42,016 bases of DNA, taken from positions 1 through 42,016 of the forward strand of contig JAGASP010000118.1 of assembly GCA_017621695.1 (NCBI GenBank), given 5' to 3'. The translations under genes and the position numbers were made by a program. The notes beneath the pieces are model-generated. The model was not told the origin of the DNA. It saw nothing but the letters and a program-made list of their open reading frames with translations, and did not search any database. This stretch comes from Clostridia bacterium (GTDB taxonomy: Bacteria; Bacillota; Clostridia; Oscillospirales; CAG-272). This document shows, piece by piece, positions 25,501 through 32,906 of this stretch; position 1 is the first letter of the stretch; each line of letters begins with the position of its first letter.

Positions 25501-28500
25501 GGTAGTATGCCGTAGGCACGTAGCCATCCAGCTTGGATTGGTTATATCTTTTCAGAGAGAAATTATTGATGTTATCTCCGAAGATCTCCATATCGAAGCC
25601 GTTTTCCGTGATCATCCAGCCAACGGAGCTGGGCAGGAACACTTCTGCCAGCTTGGGGCAGTACTCGGCAAAGGAATAGACAGGCATGAACGCGCCTTCT
25701 CTTTCCAAAAATACGATCCGCTCAAGCTCGGGACAATCGTAGAAGCAGGTGTCTCCATAGCCCGTATGCGTACCCGAAAGTTCATTGAAAATGGGCGACG
25801 TTCCGATGCTCGTCACCTTGGCGGGCACGATGATGGAGGTGATGGAGGTCTTTTCAAAGGCGCGGCTGCCAATGCTCTCCAGTGTTTCCGGCAGGTCGAA
25901 ATCCGTAATGGCAACACAGCCGGAGAAGGCCTTTTCACCGATGTGTTTCAAAATGGAATCCTTACCGCCAAAGGTGATGAGGCTCATAGAGGTACAGCCC
26001 TCAAAGGCACTCTTGCGGATATCCTCCGTCTGATAGTAAGCGTGGAAATACTTGAGGGAAGTGCAGTTCAGGAAGCAGTTGGAGCCGATCCATTCGCCGC
26101 TGTAAACATCTGCCACTTCCAGCGCAGAGCAGTTTGCAAAGGTGCTGCCCCACAGATGCTGAATGTCGGTGGAGGCACAGGTCACCTTTTTGATCACCGT
26201 ATTGTCGGTGAAGGCAGGAATGAAGCTAAGGCTGGAGGGCAGCACGATCTCCTCGATGGCAGTGCCGCGGATAAAGTGGTCTCCGATGCTATTTACGCTT
26301 TCGGGAATCGTGAGTTCCGTAACCAAAACACAGCCGTCAAAGGCATAGTCGCCAATGTAGCCCAGCTTGCTGTTCAGAGTAATGGACGTCACCTCTGCGC
26401 AATCCTGGAATGCACAATTGCCCACATAGGTTACGTTTTCACCCAGCTCGATCTTCGCCAACTTCGTGCCGCGGAAGGAGAACTTCTCTACACTGATCAG
26501 CGAATCGGGAAGGTCTGCGATCTCCAGAGAAATACAATCGCAGAAGGCACTCTCTCCGATGATCTCCAGCGAGTCGGGCAAGACGATGCCGTTCAGCGAC
26601 GTACATCCGTTGAACGCCCGTCCGTCGATCCGTTCCAGCTCGGCGGTGATCTGCACGTCGGTCAGGGATTCGCAACACTCAAAGGCGGCCTCACGGATGC
26701 GGGTGATACTGCCGGGCAGTACGACGCTTTCCAGATAGTAACAATCTTGACAAACACCCTTGCCGAGATAGGTCACGGATTCGGGGAACACAATAGACTC
26801 GATGTCAGAGTACTGGAAGGCATAGGGACCAACGTAGGACAGGATGCCCTCTCCCGTGGGATCCAGGTTGACTTGGGTAATGTAGGTTTCGGCGATGGTG
26901 CCGCCCATCAGCTTGGTCACCTTTTTGGGGACGGTATACTCGGTCAGGTAGGTACCGCGGAAGGCGTCCGCGCCGATATAGCTGACGTTTTCACCGAAGG
27001 TGACGGTCTCCAACGACGAGTAACAGAACGCACCGCTGCCGATGAAGGTCACGCTGTCGGGGATCTCAACGGATGTCAGCGAGGTGTTGGAGAAGGCGTA
27101 TCCTCCGATGGACGTCAATCGGTCGTTGAAGCGGATAGCGGAAATATTAGTTTGGGTAAAGGCGTAGCCGTCCAGCTCCAGAAGACCTGCGGGCAGGACA
27201 AGCTCACCCGCAAGACCTGCGCTCGCGAAGGCGGAGTTACCGATATAGGAAACGCTCTCGGGCAGGAAATCCAGGGAAGTGATACCGGAGCAGCCCGCGA
27301 AGGCATAGCCGTTCACCCGTTGCAGACCGTCCCGGATCTGCACGTTGACAAGACTTGCGCAGCCTTCAAAAACACTCGTTTCCAGCTCAGATAACAGGGT
27401 CTCGATGATCACTTCCTGCAAGGAATAGCAGCCGTAGAAGGCATATGCCCCCAGCTCTGTAACGGAGGCGGGGATCACCACCCGTTCCACAGCGGAGCAT
27501 CCCTTGAAGGCACGGTCACCGATGGATGTCACCGACGGAGGAATAACCAGCTCTGTCAGCGCAGAGCAACCGTCAAAAGCACCATCACCGATCTTTGTCA
27601 GGGTGGAAGGCAGCACGATCTTCTCCAAATTTTCACAGCCATAGAATGCCTCGGCGCCGATCTCGGTCACACCCTCGGGAATCACGATCACACGCAGCGC
27701 AGAGTTTTCAAACAGGCCTTCGGGAATAACGGTCATGCCTGCGGGAATGATATAGGTTTCAATACTCGTTCTTTCAAAGAAGTACTCCCCGGGGATAAAG
27801 CCCTGCGGCAGATCCAGCTCCGTGACGTTCCACAGTATACCCGGATGTCCCAAGGTCTTCAGGCTCTCGGGGAAAACCAGAGTCTTGCCATCGTAAGCGA
27901 AATTGTAGTCAATAACGATATCCGATCCTTGATATCGGTCCCAGTATTCCGTGATGATCCGACCGCCGTCAAAGACCTCCAGCCCTTCGGGCAGTTCCAT
28001 CTTTTCGCGCACAAAGAAGGACTTTACGGGGGCGAATACCTTCAGCGTAGAGGGCAGGACTACCTCGTCGGCGGTCACAGCGCATTCCAGACCGCCCTCA
28101 CCGATGATCTCCAAGCCCTCGGGCAGGATCAAGGTACCCACTTCGATCTCGGCATCCATTTCATTCAGCAGTTCAATGGTCTTGAGCGACTGGATCTCCA
28201 GCACGGAAACCTGCGGAATATACAGAGTCTCCACGCCTTCGGGGATCACCAGCTTTTCAATGCTACCCGGCAGACCTTCGATATGCTTGATCCCATCGCC
28301 CATCTCAAGGGTGGTGACGCAGGATGGCACCGCGGTCGGTTTCAGCGTCTCCACCGTATCCGGCAGGATCAGGGTGGTCATATAGGGGCAGCGGTCATAT
28401 TCAGCGGTACCGTAGGTTCCCGTACCAAAGGTCTTGCCCGCGATCGTCTTGACGGTGATGCCGTTGATGGTTTCGGGAATGGTCACCACTTCGTCATTGG

Positions 28501-30526
28501 AAAATACGGAGTACAGCGTGCCGTCGCTTGTGATCAGATAGCGGTTCTCGGTCAGCACCGTCGGATCAATGACGTTGTAAGTAAAGATCTCGGAGGTATA
28601 GGAGAAATCCCCCGCCGAAACCACGCAGAACACATAGAACTCACCCACCGTTTGGGGCCTCGTCTGGAAATAGCTTCGGTTGGAGGAATGCAGCGTAGCA
28701 CCGTCATAGCTCTTGACCGTATTGGTATACCAGTTCACCTTCAGCTTGGAAGAAGAATAGGAAGAACCCGTGGTATACAGGATGCCGTCATGATACAGCG
28801 CCATGGGTGCCAGTGAGAAAATATTGGTGCTGGCGGTGCTTTTCGCTACGTCCTTGTAAAGGATCTTCTCTCCCAAAATCTCATCATACTGTCCGCTTCC
28901 CGTATAGACCAACAGATCCTCGGGATAGACGTTCAGCACGGTGCTGCCTCTGCCGCCGAAATAGGTCTTACCGTTGGGCGCAGTAGCAGAATACGACACA
29001 CGGTATTCCGTACGCGGGCGGCGGACATCCGCAGACTCGGGAACGGTAAAGGTCGTTCCCTGATCCGAAATAATGAATTGCTGGTTTCTCCCATCAATAT
29101 ATTCATTATAGAAGAGGGTACAGTCGATCACCGTGTCGTCCGCCAAAGTAAAGACGTTGGAGGTCACGGTTGCCCCGGGCTCGACATAGGTATCGTAGCC
29201 AAAAACCTCAAAGGTGCTGATGGGATCATACGTCCAGCTGCGGTCAGGTCCGACCTCACCGCTTTCCCCGCCGAACACGGGCAGAATGGGGGTGTTCAGA
29301 TAATAGTCCTTCCCATCGACCTGCCAGAATACCTGGCAGGAGATATAGGTGGTACGCTCCCACAGCTCTTCCGCGGTAATGGGATCGGACTGCGAATTCA
29401 GATATTCAAGGTAATTGGAATTTTCGATATCCTCCACCGTCAGCACAGGCTCCGTGGTGGTGAAGGGGCCGTCCCACATGGAATCGTCAAAATGCCCTTG
29501 CAACACCCACTCGGGCACGGCAGCAGACAGATTCCACTCATAGATCACCTGTGTGCCCTCGGGCAGGCGGTCGGTATTGAAGTCCAGAATAAAACTGCCC
29601 TGTTCTCTGCTTCCGTAGCCGGGGCTACCTTCAAAGAAAGCATTCGTGCCAATGGCGATATAGCAGGGGTCGCTCAGATAGCCCGCTGCATATAGGCGCA
29701 CATAAAATCCGCCGGTGCTGGAGTAGTGATTGGTTTGCACATCACCGGCAAATTTCAAAATATCGTCGGCGGAAAGACGCAGAGTGGTGCGGTTGCCCAC
29801 GGATTCCACATACTCCGCTTGCTCATAGCGAATCATATTTTCAGAGTAGTGACCGCCGGTGGACAAGATCCAAACCAGATCCCGCTCTTCTCCCTCGTAG
29901 GGCTCATATTCACTATACCCGTCGCGGATCTCTTGCACAGCCGCCATGACCGCGGGAGACAGCTCCACCGTCAGCTCCAGCTCGTTGGGCAGATCCGCTT
30001 CGGTGGGATAGTAATAATAGGCGGGCAGGTTTTTTAGAAACATGGGCGTGGTCTCGAACTGCTTCAGATCCTCAGCTCTGATCGAACCCAAACCCTCTTC
30101 CCTTGCAAAAAACGTATAGTAAATGTTATACGCCTGATCTTCAAAGAATTCTTCCGCAGCAGACACCGCGCTGTAGCCTGCTACCGCGCCTGCTTTTACG
30201 TACTTTCGCAGGTAGCCCAGCAGCTCCAGCAGCAGCTCGTCGGACATACTACGGCAATACAGGGCAAAGTTATTGTATTGCCAGAACTCGCCCCGCTCGT
30301 CCATTTCCTCCAGTACGGAGAAGAACAGCTCGTATTCCGTGGCAAAGCCTGCTTCGTCCGCCACCTCCAAAAGCTCTGAACGATGCTTGATCAGCTCTTC
30401 CTCGGTGGCGCTTTCGGGATCCGGCAAGGCATCCACCGTGGCGGCGAAAGCCGAAAACGGGATCGACGGGATCAGCATAGCCACAACCAGCAAGATTGCC
30501 GTCATTCTTTTCTTCACGTTCAACAT
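16565..30526 (-). CDS. Giant secreted mosaic protein with BspA-type leucine-rich repeats
   Basis: A 4653-residue protein; ATG at 30526 follows AAAGGAGG. Residues 1-28 are a signal peptide (KKR, hydrophobic core, SAFA-AT). About 30-640 is an unknown, beta-rich, Tyr-rich region. About 655-1640 holds many LRR_5 repeats of about 23 residues ('IGDGAFDGCSALTELVIPPS' type). About 1640-3400 contains immunoglobulin-like and helical segments of no clear family. About 3425-3480 is carboxypeptidase-regulatory-like, and about 3640 is another Ig-like module. About 3840-4100 has CxxC pairs and two InlB-B type repeats ('FTGWDQKIDY'). About 4105-4310 is a right-handed beta-helix with repeated 'ISGGN' turns. 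About 4375-4653 is a C-terminal domain frequent in gut Clostridia. There is no LPXTG motif, SLH domain or final membrane segment. A role in adhesion or matrix is inferred. Confidence 0.93.
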   Translation of the reverse strand: MLNVKKRMTAILLVVAMLIPSIPFSAFAATVDALPDPESATEEELIKHRSELLEVADEAGFATEYELFFSVLEEMDERGEFWQYNNFALYCRSMSDELLLELLGYLRKYVKAGAVAGYSAVSAAEEFFEDQAYNIYYTFFAREEGLGSIRAEDLKQFETTPMFLKNLPAYYYYPTEADLPNELELTVELSPAVMAAVQEIRDGYSEYEPYEGEERDLVWILSTGGHYSENMIRYEQAEYVESVGNRTTLRLSADDILKFAGDVQTNHYSSTGGFYVRLYAAGYLSDPCYIAIGTNAFFEGSPGYGSREQGSFILDFNTDRLPEGTQVIYEWNLSAAVPEWVLQGHFDDSMWDGPFTTTEPVLTVEDIENSNYLEYLNSQSDPITAEELWERTTYISCQVFWQVDGKDYYLNTPILPVFGGESGEVGPDRSWTYDPISTFEVFGYDTYVEPGATVTSNVFTLADDTVIDCTLFYNEYIDGRNQQFIISDQGTTFTVPESADVRRPRTEYRVSYSATAPNGKTYFGGRGSTVLNVYPEDLLVYTGSGQYDEILGEKILYKDVAKSTASTNIFSLAPMALYHDGILYTTGSSYSSSKLKVNWYTNTVKSYDGATLHSSNRSYFQTRPQTVGEFYVFCVVSAGDFSYTSEIFTYNVIDPTVLTENRYLITSDGTLYSVFSNDEVVTIPETINGITVKTIAGKTFGTGTYGTAEYDRCPYMTTLILPDTVETLKPTAVPSCVTTLEMGDGIKHIEGLPGSIEKLVIPEGVETLYIPQVSVLEIQSLKTIELLNEMDAEIEVGTLILPEGLEIIGEGGLECAVTADEVVLPSTLKVFAPVKSFFVREKMELPEGLEVFDGGRIITEYWDRYQGSDIVIDYNFAYDGKTLVFPESLKTLGHPGILWNVTELDLPQGFIPGEYFFERTSIETYIIPAGMTVIPEGLFENSALRVIVIPEGVTEIGAEAFYGCENLEKIVLPSTLTKIGDGAFDGCSALTELVIPPSVTSIGDRAFKGCSAVERVVIPASVTELGAYAFYGCYSLQEVIIETLLSELETSVFEGCASLVNVQIRDGLQRVNGYAFAGCSGITSLDFLPESVSYIGNSAFASAGLAGELVLPAGLLELDGYAFTQTNISAIRFNDRLTSIGGYAFSNTSLTSVEIPDSVTFIGSGAFCYSSLETVTFGENVSYIGADAFRGTYLTEYTVPKKVTKLMGGTIAETYITQVNLDPTGEGILSYVGPYAFQYSDIESIVFPESVTYLGKGVCQDCYYLESVVLPGSITRIREAAFECCESLTDVQITAELERIDGRAFNGCTSLNGIVLPDSLEIIGESAFCDCISLEIADLPDSLISVEKFSFRGTKLAKIELGENVTYVGNCAFQDCAEVTSITLNSKLGYIGDYAFDGCVLVTELTIPESVNSIGDHFIRGTAIEEIVLPSSLSFIPAFTDNTVIKKVTCASTDIQHLWGSTFANCSALEVADVYSGEWIGSNCFLNCTSLKYFHAYYQTEDIRKSAFEGCTSMSLITFGGKDSILKHIGEKAFSGCVAITDFDLPETLESIGSRAFEKTSITSIIVPAKVTSIGTSPIFNELSGTHTGYGDTCFYDCPELERIVFLEREGAFMPVYSFAEYCPKLAEVFLPSSVGWMITENGFDMEIFGDNINNFSLKRYNQSKLDGYVPTAYYRYGVYESGEDYSDTSYSSIYKPGDTFICIPFTSDYDVQKAYWEFFKEQTELCVENGYGAVEFVELNEYLKAMTVLSSFGVKVMAGDEDITDKVQIDWYINWLEDNVLTTGAKLDGFAMVSDTFRYRFTVTLDEAYAFDYKDYDSGEFELKSTMDGQVVVVNLVKREKGTVEIELPEGVKDDPSLSVSILQTQSDLLRELETEIVDGKITLQATPSANLLVYVLCDGYYKYTGSVAAEDIQAAMDANMPYKLAVEMKKLPVSGTFSAKFSIYDILPDGDEETEMLESFDGISVEIRNVTKGTICEDYTLQFPYVIINNYEEFFELSDELTVTVTPDPSLEMYGFTAVLNPGDSENYGDTEGTLNRYGAMYIRPVLPEDSESGRAIVQVYNAAGNRVSIDIVESGELLIRRFADGTYTVTVSEQNRYLNAVEKLSQFTACGWTAGEDYYRTNVTLKAPCYQVLDVETPLAPDASFLIKEEPMVTKRELRLSPYEYTFWPYYTELTFDVVLDTDFQLRNTTLLLSIPSTLEIFHIMQVEQAFGTRMTYTDRYLSDDGLTMYYEYSINDLNQRAGRLNFVVYLRYKEDVVSFDQIRDQYCTATIVTDATVDGVASRYYAAAGSVSMLDKEMLSRMVNVSHAPTISDKTGINAMVTAPAGSEVDLYADGVLVAQGITNYTGLAVLRYDAPFKWLWWEYEVYAVVRIANTGIEFTTDPVYVECNEDLAIPVEITGEIVIRDAETGEVVFPTSYDPDNVISVNFRTGERENIILRSALDSTEGKRYDIYETFRVTFDNNAAGYARDAAIVLRYTDVFGNEREEYLWTEYDEDSGCYITTKTIRSVEYDPATLLTVMQLPTHMGVEWETASDAVGITLMPGQMEAMAERMKEQDRTPFQNMFCFEDGLENTIYALMDPVKTDPLFQYYPAEMQADIISDYQYAQDFEFMMNNAFAEVFGFRPKDMSEEDYLALVSNTKTGSIDESVTAASLRQRGFMEIPVYGEENGVFMANTDGGFEVYDFSANYHMSYDTDAWMDVFTSYVPAQNMQTLTMRTMKLSASGTSGDSLSKYVDGIHDKDVAELIDSTYENYQDNQAFMENIIYRGLEGMAEWVADNLREYYEDSFFDYMLGKKNPALNGLGNLIGEGLSFLKDQVPEKWMDWDWDKDRLINMYYDESGKPCVELTEEGDGFLTQSGLDYVTKVLAKESPAVAGAWIDKGLANAALKGYNINKYQTQRIVAGTLRGSMDFSNASNIYMDFDVYSNNYDVLSSAKDNGLIKVSYVYDPNDRNLIVGASIESNIRGMNHNDALVLSMSTSGSSGTSQTKIYRAMKFRSDLLNEWDKLQKSKGGKMYSKVTGILSYISGLLDSVSAISDTAKALDRMQQAYGEYVNQMLELGAAYAAIDKIYEATKYGDEENMEYFHLYPLYESSIMGQFKFGSMGYDIYGSREAFNKIFEGQAFIWMPWYKLGPDPENPGAAIVVDMGYQRSTLRSYLDEFAAISGPAADALYDEMLANDKIYYHRESPLYLKALTDVSNSLRSAMTELSTLCDQYDNELRLESAHMLTKLLSLVPAKFADPMRLFADATIDAVGLFGFNNDSYTGIFSKGNINRYNAAVSKLKEKTEKYEEVKRDLSTKGDKGDGVWQRGHYRYVTAEKALKLWDEMAEKNWRYFPWYPSGNKDGKHWEDDPSRIETEGLEDELVFDIGDTAFDLAMEYLGETASHEMECSDPLIDPAGFIYEAVLSNRVEGATVSIYYKDENGNAVLWDAESFGQASTIVTEAGGYYSWLTPPGNWKVVAEKEGYLTADSTKDTNAVDGWLPVPPPQLDVNIGLVTTVAPTIIDVNGYTEGVLVEFSQYMNVVGFDGAVTLTVDGESVPCVLTFIDREVSATDASVYYGRKLMVSRQDGQPLVGTAQVTVDGSVKNYADIALGADYTSEELTVKQYVSEIKLTYTNVEVRPTEMMTLEGRLLDAFGNPVAGRRVILSSDEKHADLLNEIVCTDRNGYFTFGVEGKDIGFTVVEICPDDSDASVKVTVETQRITSLNKYETNQSCMPTVTVIDPDGNYDTVQISESGVLTLSEGSQLMMNGIGSGQIGYSTTDTDEDPWKCEDYTIFDLPVIAEEKTYRIVHLEDGKTYSEALELKVLFAESHVHSLVLIPAREATCATYGNSAHYSCSGCGKLFEDAEGTVEITDPNSVWISAYGHDDPVYTIHGDTHSVDYACCDLLDYAYREHDYNNVDHVCVCGDVETFVVTFCYGYDILWEVEYPYGSILHIADLAIPDSPGDMYVWGGWHDRYGNPLEHDTAVTSDLDFYAYWNYVTFTVTWIVGDSQFEETYEYGDWPYFTGNTGKEADGCISYTFTGWDQKIDYVYGDTTYTAQYESGYSHVGEREYTYVDETYHKVVCSTCGMTLNEAEEHLDRNGYCPCGAIVSDAVATVSKNGEIVGAYTSIDDAIRVANYCTADDEAVVTLQKDVALGNRYLTIYSGVFTIDLNGHEINSTIASMGTVYISGSSVDVTIRGLGESSKITGNNAGIIIFNGKLTIADGNISGHYGVYALGGSVIISGGNVNGDDGVYATNSDLTISGGNISGYYGVYASNSTVTISGGTFSGDRYAVRAGSSSLVTIRGGTISGDSYDLYSSSSTITLTTDEYGVGATFPDGISVNYSITLHEILGEGAAYWQGEEMIVPGDGATEIIGGDVVIKASSHAEIMGATLTVGSDLAMNYYVFMSDSYKDAVMSFTMSNGKSAEVKGTLFDAEKKIYVFTFDQLPPQTMGDTIDAALMLNGETLAEKKGYSIKAYAESLLADETSTDELKQLVSDMLHYGAAAQVYKNYMTDAPVNSTEEILEASTVDLSNATTDLYLTQSTGVARFTSAGVRFDFNNKIYVKVSDADNIQLTVKIGDQIMDSTQEGNIFMTEAILATDFDTVYTFELYENETLIQTLTYSVKSYVLAMQNSQNEKMTALAHALYAYGKSAEAYSAAVTP

Positions 30527-30595
30527 ACTTTTTACCTCCTTTGGTAGTGCGTGGATTCTTTCACCGCAGTATCCTCTATGTGCGGTTTAAATCTG

Positions 30596-30679
30596 TCATC
30601 TCGTCCTTGTCGAGGATGCACGTATGTCCCGCAGGAGGGAGACTGCAAGCGCATCACACCGAACTCGTTTTCTTATCAT
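30596..30679 (-). CDS. Possible 27-residue leader peptide before the giant gene
   Basis: In the roughly 200-nt leader of the giant gene, ATG at 30679 has GGAGGTG about 8 bp upstream and encodes a very basic peptide (MIRKRVRCDALAVSLL...TRTR). It has no recognised family. It may be a leader that tunes translation of the giant protein, or chance. Confidence 0.25.
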   Translation of the reverse strand: MIRKRVRCDALAVSLLRDIRASSTRTR

Positions 30680-30730
30680 GTTCAAGCACCTCCGGCACAA
30701 ATTACAACGTATATATATTTATACAATCTA

Positions 30731-30739
30731 ATTATATCA
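30731..30739 (-). promoter_or_regulatory. Extended -10 promoter candidate of the giant gene
   Basis: TGATATAAT on the minus strand, in an A/T-rich stretch, gives a leader of about 200 nt. There is no good -35 match, which is common with an extended -10 element. Confidence 0.45.
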
Positions 30740-30757
30740 TATATATATCGAGCTGTG

Positions 30758-30835
30758 GGGGTGTATTTAGGGTGTATTAGGGGTGTATTTAGGGTGTATT
30801 TAGGGCGTACCGGGGGATTTTGGGGGTGTGACAAA
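30758..30835 (+). repeat. G-run tandem repeat GGGTGTATTTA
   Basis: Four units of GGGTGTATTTA (one unit shorter, one with an extra G) are followed by GGGCGTACC, GGGGG and GGGGG. At least seven runs of three or more G occur in 78 bp on the plus strand, so a G-quadruplex is possible. It lies just upstream of the promoter candidate of the giant gene. The rest of 30840-31038 shows only a GGAACCTGC/GCAGGTTCC hairpin at 30980-31003, a possible terminator for the leftward gene ending at 31039. Confidence 0.7.
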
Positions 30836-31038
30836 AAAGATGACAGCAAAAGCCACCACCGAGTCCAAATGCGTTTTACAGAAGCACGAACCGTTCACAG
30901 CGATCCATCATCCCCAAAATCAGATTTTGCTTTTTCCACAATACGTACTCTCATCCGAACCCATCAACAAAGCTTGAAGGGAACCTGCTCTATCGCAGGT
31001 TCCATTCGATATTCTTATGTATTGGTCGTCACAAAAAA

Positions 31039-31656
31039 TCATGCATCATTCCAAGCTTCACGCTCAAATTTTTGCAAGCTGACAAGAACAATATCCGAGC
31101 CACAGATGCAGTCGCCGTCCGATACCTCCTCTCGCCTTGCAGCATCTGAAATGCTGTCGGGCAAGCGATTCATCACCACGTACCGATGCACCTTCCGTTC
31201 CTCGACGAATTGTCGCCAGGAGATCTCCCGTCGACCGACCATTCTCGTATCGGCCGCGCCTCTGGCTACCGTTCCCCGTTTACTGCTTCTGGCCACCGAA
31301 AACGTCGTCTTCCAGTACTCGATACGGTTCACGCTGCAAAAATGATACCGATAATATTTCTTTTTCCGAAGCAGGAAACACACGTCCACCGTCTCGTTCG
31401 GTGTTTCCGCGACAACGTAGCCCCATCCGAGAAAAATTCGGGTTCGCTTCACTTGCATTCCCTTTTTTCGCAATATGGACTTGATGCGATGCACAAAAGC
31501 CAGCAGAATGATCAGATGACAGATCAAATAAAGCGCAAGGCAGAACAAGAGCGCTAAAAGCAGAGGCAAATTCCGTATCTCCGTGCTTCCCGACGTGGGC
31601 AAAAACAGCACAAGGCTCAAAATAACCGACGCGGCATAAAGAAACCATCTGAGCAT
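31039..31656 (-). CDS. Unknown membrane protein with two N-terminal TM segments
   Basis: 205 residues; ATG at 31656 has AAAGGATG upstream. Two hydrophobic helices ('MLRWFLYAASVILSLVLFL' and 'LLLALLFCLALYLICHLIIL') are followed by a basic cytoplasmic region of about 145 residues with 'IFLGWGYVVAETPNETVDV' and 'YYRYHFCSVNRIEYW', which looks beta-rich (PH-like). No family name can be given. It stands alone, downstream of the MITE-like element and upstream of the giant gene, on the same strand. Confidence 0.7.
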   Translation of the reverse strand: MLRWFLYAASVILSLVLFLPTSGSTEIRNLPLLLALLFCLALYLICHLIILLAFVHRIKSILRKKGMQVKRTRIFLGWGYVVAETPNETVDVCFLLRKKKYYRYHFCSVNRIEYWKTTFSVARSSKRGTVARGAADTRMVGRREISWRQFVEERKVHRYVVMNRLPDSISDAARREEVSDGDCICGSDIVLVSLQKFEREAWNDA

Positions 31657-31739
31657 ACGTACATCCTTTCCGCGCTTACGGCGCTAATGATTCGCATCAA
31701 ACGTAATGAAGATCACACGGAGCAAACGATATATGATTG

Positions 31740-31899
31740 GGAACCTCTAAAAACTCTGTTGGTGAGAGAGCCGTGAGGAAGTTTTTCGTCAGGTGATACA
31801 ATTTTTCTTCGCGTAGTGGAGCTACGCGAAGAAAATATGTGATGTATGACTGAAAAGTTACCGCGGATTCTCCGTCAAGAGAGTTTTTAGAAGTAACCT
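31740..31899. mobile_element. MITE-like element with terminal inverted repeats
   Basis: About 160 bp without a gene. The ends carry TCTAAAAACTCT (31745-31756) and AGAGTTTTTAGA (31880-31891) in inverted orientation, with TTG matching further inside. A 15-bp central palindrome (ATTTTCTTCGCGTAG type, about 31802-31834) has a TGGA-type loop. The last two bases lie inside the stop codon (TAG) of the URO-D gene at 31898. This is the build of a non-autonomous miniature element. No transposase is present in the window. A related central hairpin occurs at 16235-16268. Confidence 0.55.
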
Positions 31900-32869
31900 A
31901 TTCCCGTGCCAGTTGATAGATCAGATCATATGCAAATTCCAGATCCTCGACGGAGCAATGACTTTGTACGAAATGCGTCGTGCACACCAGCCAACGCTTG
32001 CCCTTGAGCTTGCCGAAGACACGGCGGATCTCCTGCTCCAGCTCGTCACGGGGCATGAGTCCGATGGCATATTGCACGCAAATACCGCCAAGGATGGCAA
32101 ATTGATCGGAATACTTCTCCAAATACACGTCGTAATCCATTCCCGCGCGTTCCTGCCAGGGATGCACCACGTCCAGCCCCAGCTTGGCAATACCGTCGGC
32201 CACCTTCATAACGCATCCGTCGGAATGAAGACTGCAAAAGGCACCTCTGGCGTGGACATGATCCACAACTCTCTTGAAATGGGGATAAATGATCCTCCAC
32301 CAAAGCTCGGGGCTGAACATAAGATCCTTCTGCGCCCCCCAGTCATCCGAAATGTGGATCATATCAATGCCCATATCGATACAGTGATCGGCAAACTGTA
32401 TCGTCCATTCTGCCTGCCGTCGGTACAGCTCATCCAGCGCATCGGGATAGAGCGCCAACCACATGAGATGGTTTTCAATGCCGAAGATGCCGTTGAAGTT
32501 TTCAAAAAATCCGGGTGTCTGGACATAGCAGAAGCGCCCTCGTTCCTTGTGATATGCCAGCGTGGCGGCAAGATTTTCATAGTCAGCCAAACAGTTGGGA
32601 TCGGTAAAAATAGGCTGATCGACGATCAGATCCGGGGTCAGATCCTCGCTTTCCGGCGGCGCTATGGCAGAGATCACATCCATACGGAAGACACCCGGCC
32701 CGCCGAAAAGATGGGCGATATCAAATTCATATTTGTCCTCAAACGCACCGACCGAACCCCAATGGGCGGTGATTTCATTGGTCAAATTGGCAGCCACCCA
32801 ACCGTAAATCGGCTGTCTGTCATAAGGGAGTCCTAAAATTGCTGCCCTGACTCGTTCCGTACTGTTCAT
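31898..32869 (-). CDS. Uroporphyrinogen decarboxylase (URO-D) family protein
   Basis: 323 residues, last gene of a three-gene leftward operon, 37 bp after the glycosidase. The URO-D family TIM-barrel signature appears as 'MGIDMIHISDDWGAQKDLM', 'CSLHSDGCVMKVADGIAKLG' and 'DVVHPWQERAGMD'. True HemE has an N-terminal RQAGR-type motif; it is absent here, so heme synthesis is unlikely. Family members outside heme synthesis are often corrinoid-dependent methyltransferases or unknown enzymes. The classical MtaA-type H-x-C zinc motif is also not seen. The ribosome site is weak (GGTGAAAG). The TAG stop overlaps the MITE-like element by two bases. Confidence 0.88.
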   Translation of the reverse strand: MNSTERVRAAILGLPYDRQPIYGWVAANLTNEITAHWGSVGAFEDKYEFDIAHLFGGPGVFRMDVISAIAPPESEDLTPDLIVDQPIFTDPNCLADYENLAATLAYHKERGRFCYVQTPGFFENFNGIFGIENHLMWLALYPDALDELYRRQAEWTIQFADHCIDMGIDMIHISDDWGAQKDLMFSPELWWRIIYPHFKRVVDHVHARGAFCSLHSDGCVMKVADGIAKLGLDVVHPWQERAGMDYDVYLEKYSDQFAILGGICVQYAIGLMPRDELEQEIRRVFGKLKGKRWLVCTTHFVQSHCSVEDLEFAYDLIYQLARE

Positions 32870-32906
32870 ATATCACTTTCACCAAATAGAATTTTCTCTG
32901 TTTTGA

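Noticed and set aside
30551-31345. Plus-strand 264-residue open frame over the G-repeat region
   Set aside because: No ribosome site; it overlaps the membrane protein gene on the other strand and translates repeats and noncoding DNA.
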